Assembly (NCBI RefSeq): GCF_014205155.1
Contig: NZ_JACHMX010000001.1
Location: 6,076,001-6,140,000 of the forward strand
Length of the DNA stretch: 64,000 nucleotides
Source: Amycolatopsis umgeniensis
Lineage (GTDB): Bacteria > Actinomycetota > Actinomycetes > Mycobacteriales > Pseudonocardiaceae
Direction of reading: 5' to 3'
Shown here in pieces: positions 61,235 through 64,000 of the stretch; within the stretch, counting starts at the first letter, position 1, and each line of letters starts with the position of its first letter. Below the pieces are notes generated by a model that searched no databases, was not told where the DNA came from, and saw only the letters and a program-made list of their open reading frames with translations. Made by a program: the position numbers and the translations under genes.

Positions 61235-61999
61235 ATGGGCACGGGAGAAGTTTTGGCGGTGCTGGCGGCCGGCTTCGGCGCAGGTGTGCTGAACACGGTG
61301 GTCGGCTCCGGGACCCTCCTCACTTTTCCGATCCTCGTCTCGATCGGGATCCCGCCGATTCAAGCCAACATCGCGAACAACATAGGTCTCGCGCCGGGTT
61401 CGATCAGCGGAGCCGTCGGCTATCGATCGGAGTTGACCGGGCCCGCCTGGCGGGTGATCGCCTGCTGCGCGGCCGCGGCGGGAGGCGGCGCGCTCGGCGC
61501 GATCCTGCTTTTTCTTCTGCCTGACAAGACTTTCGAATCAATCGTACCCTGGCTCATCGGCGTCGCGGTGCTGCTCATCGCGGTGCAGCCGGTGGTGTCC
61601 AAATGGTTGCCGAAGAATCAAGAACCGGCGCAACGGCCGTCCCGCGGCAAGTCCACCTTGCTGATCGTCTCGGTCTTCCTCGCCAGTGTTTACGGTGGAT
61701 ATTTCGGCGCCGCGCAGGGAGTGATACTGATCGCCGTCATGTCGCTGCTGATGGAGCAGAGCCTTCAAGCGATCAACGCCCTGAAGAACCTGCTTCAAGG
61801 GGTGGACAACCTGGTGTCCGCCTTGCTGTACATCTCCATTTCCCAGGTGGATTGGCTGATCGTCGCGCTCTTGGGAAGCGGATCGATCATCGGCGGCCAA
61901 GTGGGAGCTCTTGTGGCGAAAAGGGTTCCAGACGCCTGGTTCAGGATCGCGATCGTCATCGTCGGCATGGTCGGACTTGTCGTATTCGTTGGGAATTAG
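61235..61999 (+). CDS. TauE/SafE-family permease
   Basis: This ~254-residue membrane protein has about eight spans. GAGVLNTVVGSGTLLTFPILV and the second-half SVYGGYFGAAQGVILIAVMSLL are the family's repeated motifs. Members move sulfite, sulfoacetate or small organic acids. It is co-directional with the racemase gene and may move its substrate or product. A GTG at 61181 could add 18 residues. Confidence 0.85.
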   Translation: MGTGEVLAVLAAGFGAGVLNTVVGSGTLLTFPILVSIGIPPIQANIANNIGLAPGSISGAVGYRSELTGPAWRVIACCAAAAGGGALGAILLFLLPDKTFESIVPWLIGVAVLLIAVQPVVSKWLPKNQEPAQRPSRGKSTLLIVSVFLASVYGGYFGAAQGVILIAVMSLLMEQSLQAINALKNLLQGVDNLVSALLYISISQVDWLIVALLGSGSIIGGQVGALVAKRVPDAWFRIAIVIVGMVGLVVFVGN

Positions 62000-62012
62000 C
62001 GAGGATGCGCAT

Positions 62013-62669
62013 ATGCTGAAGTCGTTGTCGCTGGCAAGCTCGGAGATCGAAGTGCGGGGTACGACTCCGGAAGGCTCGCCCTATCAAGGAACGGTGTCAA
62101 TCGAAGGTGACGGAGACGCGATCAGACTGCACTGGTCACTTGAGTCCGGCCACGAGACGACGACCTTTTCGGGAATAGGCATCGAATGTCATGGGCGGCT
62201 TTGCGTGGCGCGCAGCAGGTCCGTGGAACCCGCCATCCCGGAAACGTATCCCGGGGTGGTGAACTACGACATCGAAAGCTTGGGGCGCCTCCCTGCCACG
62301 TGGTACCACCCCGATCTGGCGGGAGAACTCGGTTCAGGGGTCTCCACCGGCGGCCCGACCGATCGGATATGCGGCGTGTACCGGGCGGACTACGGTGCCG
62401 GCGGGTCGGAATTCCCCAGCCTGACCAAGGAGATCACGGAACACCGTGGCCGTCTCCGGGCAAAATGGTTCCACGGGGAAGTGCTGGAGTACGCGGGCGT
62501 CGGGTTCGTTTGGGAACAGAACTTGGTGGTGGCGTGGTCACAGCCTCCCCGGCAGGACCTCGACGTCCTGCTTTACGAGGAAACCGACCGTGGTCTCGCC
62601 GGTGCGAAGTGGTTCGATTGGTCGAGCGCCTCGACTTCGGCGGGTTCGGAGACCTTGATCGCGCGCTGA
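62013..62669 (+). CDS. Hypothetical protein with internal W-(Y/F)-H repeats
   Basis: This is a 218-residue soluble protein. LPATWYHPDLAGELGSG, LRAKWFHGEVLEYAGVG and LAGAKWFDW are spaced repeats, suggesting a strand-rich repeat fold. GAGG precedes the ATG 9 nt upstream. It lies 13 bp after the permease, so it is in the LysR-linked operon. No family is recognised. Confidence 0.7.
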   Translation: MLKSLSLASSEIEVRGTTPEGSPYQGTVSIEGDGDAIRLHWSLESGHETTTFSGIGIECHGRLCVARSRSVEPAIPETYPGVVNYDIESLGRLPATWYHPDLAGELGSGVSTGGPTDRICGVYRADYGAGGSEFPSLTKEITEHRGRLRAKWFHGEVLEYAGVGFVWEQNLVVAWSQPPRQDLDVLLYEETDRGLAGAKWFDWSSASTSAGSETLIAR

Positions 62670-62832
62670 TCGTCGGTCAGCGCGCCAGGCCCGCGCGGGT
62701 CGACCAGGGCCGGGTCAGCCGGATCTTTACGTCGAGCGGTGGACAGGAGCCCCGTGGACATGTTGGGCTGAGACCCGGCCGAGCCCGAAGTGGTCGGCTG
62801 TTTTCTGCCCTGCGACGTCGAGGAGCGGCGCC

Positions 62833-64000
62833 CTGAGCCTGTCGGAGTACCTCCGGGAGAACTGGATCGACGTCGTGAACGACGCGATCCTGCACGTGGA
62901 TCTCACCCTGGCGGCGATGGCGCTGGCCGTGCTGGTCGGAATGACGATCGGCCTGCTCACCTACCGGCGGCGATGGCTCGGCGCGATGGCGACCACGACG
63001 ACGGCGGCGTTCCTGACCGTCCCGTCGATCGCGCTGCTGGGCATCCTGATCGGCCCGTTCGGGCTGGGACTGACGAATGTCCTGTGCGCACTGGTGCTCT
63101 ACGCGCTTCTGCCGATCACGCGCAACACGATCGTCGGGCTGCGTGGCGTCGATCCGGCCGTGGTGGACGCGGCGCGCGGCATGGGGTTCGGCCGCGCGCG
63201 GCTGCTGTTCCGTGTGCGCCTGCCGCTCGCCTGGCCGGTGATCCTTTCCGGCATCCGGGTCTCGACGCAGATCACGATCGGTATCGCGGCCATCGGCGCG
63301 TATGTCAAGGGCCCCGGCCTCGGCAACGAGATCTTCGACGGGCTCGGCCGGTTCGGCTCGGTCAACTCGCTGAACCAGGTACTCACCGGAACGCTCGGGA
63401 TCATGGTGCTGGCGTTGCTGTTCGACCTGGCCTTCGTGGTGGTCGGCAAGCTGACCACACGACGACGTCCCCGTGCCCGCGCAGCGATGGCTTCGGGGAC
63501 GTCCGGGGGAGCAGCCGGAATGGGCGGCGAGACGATCGAGCTGCGGGACGTCAGCAAGCATTACCCAGGACGGGCGGCACCGGCTGTCGAAAGCCTGACG
63601 ATGCGAATCCCCGCGGGCGAAATCGTCGTGCTGACCGGTCCGTCGGGATGCGGCAAGACGACGACCATGCGGATGATCAACCGGCTCGTCGAGCCCACCG
63701 CGGGCGTCGTCACGATCGGCGGCACCGACGTGTCGGCGCTCGACCTCGACGAACACCGGCGCAACACCGGTTACGTCATCCAGCAGATCGGGCTCTTCCC
63801 GCATCTGCGTGTGGACGCCAACATCGGCGTTGTCCCGCGGCTGCTCGGCTGGACTCGACGACGTATCGCCGACCGCGTGCGCGAGTTGCTCGGCGTCGTC
63901 GGCCTGACCCGCGAACACGGCATCCGGTACCCGCGTGAGCTTTCCGGCGGCCAGCAGCAGCGCGTCGGTGTGGCGCGGGCGATGGCCGCGGATCCGCCGG
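62833..64000 (+). CDS. Osmoprotectant-type ABC transporter, permease fused to ATPase (3' cut)
   Basis: One reading frame runs to the window edge. The N-terminal ~210 residues are an OpuC/ProW-like permease with about five spans and the EAA-type loop VDAARGMGFGRARLLFRVRLP. A linker follows, then an ATPase with Walker A LTGPSGCGKTT (about residue 268) and signature LSGGQQQRVGVARA. There is no stop between the domains. AGGAG at 62821-62825 suggests a CTG start at 62833, which is unusual, so the start is uncertain. Substrates would be glycine betaine, choline or carnitine. Periplasmic partners should lie beyond the window. Confidence 0.83.
   Translation, partial: MSLSEYLRENWIDVVNDAILHVDLTLAAMALAVLVGMTIGLLTYRRRWLGAMATTTTAAFLTVPSIALLGILIGPFGLGLTNVLCALVLYALLPITRNTIVGLRGVDPAVVDAARGMGFGRARLLFRVRLPLAWPVILSGIRVSTQITIGIAAIGAYVKGPGLGNEIFDGLGRFGSVNSLNQVLTGTLGIMVLALLFDLAFVVVGKLTTRRRPRARAAMASGTSGGAAGMGGETIELRDVSKHYPGRAAPAVESLTMRIPAGEIVVLTGPSGCGKTTTMRMINRLVEPTAGVVTIGGTDVSALDLDEHRRNTGYVIQQIGLFPHLRVDANIGVVPRLLGWTRRRIADRVRELLGVVGLTREHGIRYPRELSGGQQQRVGVARAMAADPP

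Noticed and set aside
62186..62836. A 216-codon ORF overlapping the 62013-62669 gene in another frame.
   Set aside because: The product is Arg/Gly/Pro-rich with no motif; the other frame has a ribosome site and protein-like repeats.

Overview
The window is high-GC actinobacterial DNA. It most likely comes from an Amycolatopsis or a close Pseudonocardiales relative, because the left half (about 1-35,100) follows the gene order of the balhimycin/vancomycin/chloroeremomycin glycopeptide antibiotic clusters. All function calls rest on protein motifs and remembered family sequences; no database search was run.

Glycopeptide cluster, 1-35,097. The window opens inside oxyB, followed by a 251-bp tandem repeat, oxyC and the FAD-dependent halogenase. 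Then come five GtfA-E-type glycosyltransferases, interrupted by an FkbM-type methyltransferase and a second class I methyltransferase, then an EvaC-like sugar C-methyltransferase, a PIG-L deacetylase and a membrane ArnT/PMT-like glycosyltransferase. hpgT lies on the minus strand, divergent from bhp-bpsD-oxyD (beta-hydroxytyrosine) and hmaS-hmo (4-hydroxyphenylglycine). These are followed by a cation/proton antiporter, the amino-deoxysugar genes evaA, evaB and evaD plus a classical SDR, dpgA-D (3,5-dihydroxyphenylglycine) and a DAHP synthase. The set predicts a chlorinated, heavily glycosylated heptapeptide with at least one L-amino-deoxysugar. NRPS, oxyA, transport, regulator and resistance genes should lie upstream of the window.

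Middle, 35,098-53,923. This is accessory and housekeeping content. It holds two HxlR regulators with their partners, a type VII-secretion-like pair (EspC-like protein and a WXG/NlpC-P60 hydrolase), an nSTAND NTPase lacking a repeat sensor, secreted proteins, an amidohydrolase, a degenerate PfkB-like membrane protein with a hexapeptide transferase, a 1,060-residue NACHT STAND protein (candidate anti-phage NLR) and a TetR/membrane-protein pair with a clear operator.

Right, 53,929-64,000. An ArsR gene diverges from a minus-strand operon encoding a DMT exporter, a small protein, a 2OG-Fe(II) oxygenase-like enzyme, a class I SAM enzyme and a second-looking metK. This looks like an undescribed SAM-consuming small-molecule pathway and is the most novel locus here. 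It is followed by an oxidoreductase pseudogene, a LysR/racemase/TauE module, and an osmoprotectant-type ABC permease fused in frame to its ATPase, cut by the window end.

Non-coding structure is prominent. A family of long palindromes (core AAAGCCACTTTC, and related TGTGGATTT and TGTGGAAATAGGGAC forms) recurs in intergenic regions throughout, often between convergent genes, and includes an ~87-bp near-identical dispersed copy pair.
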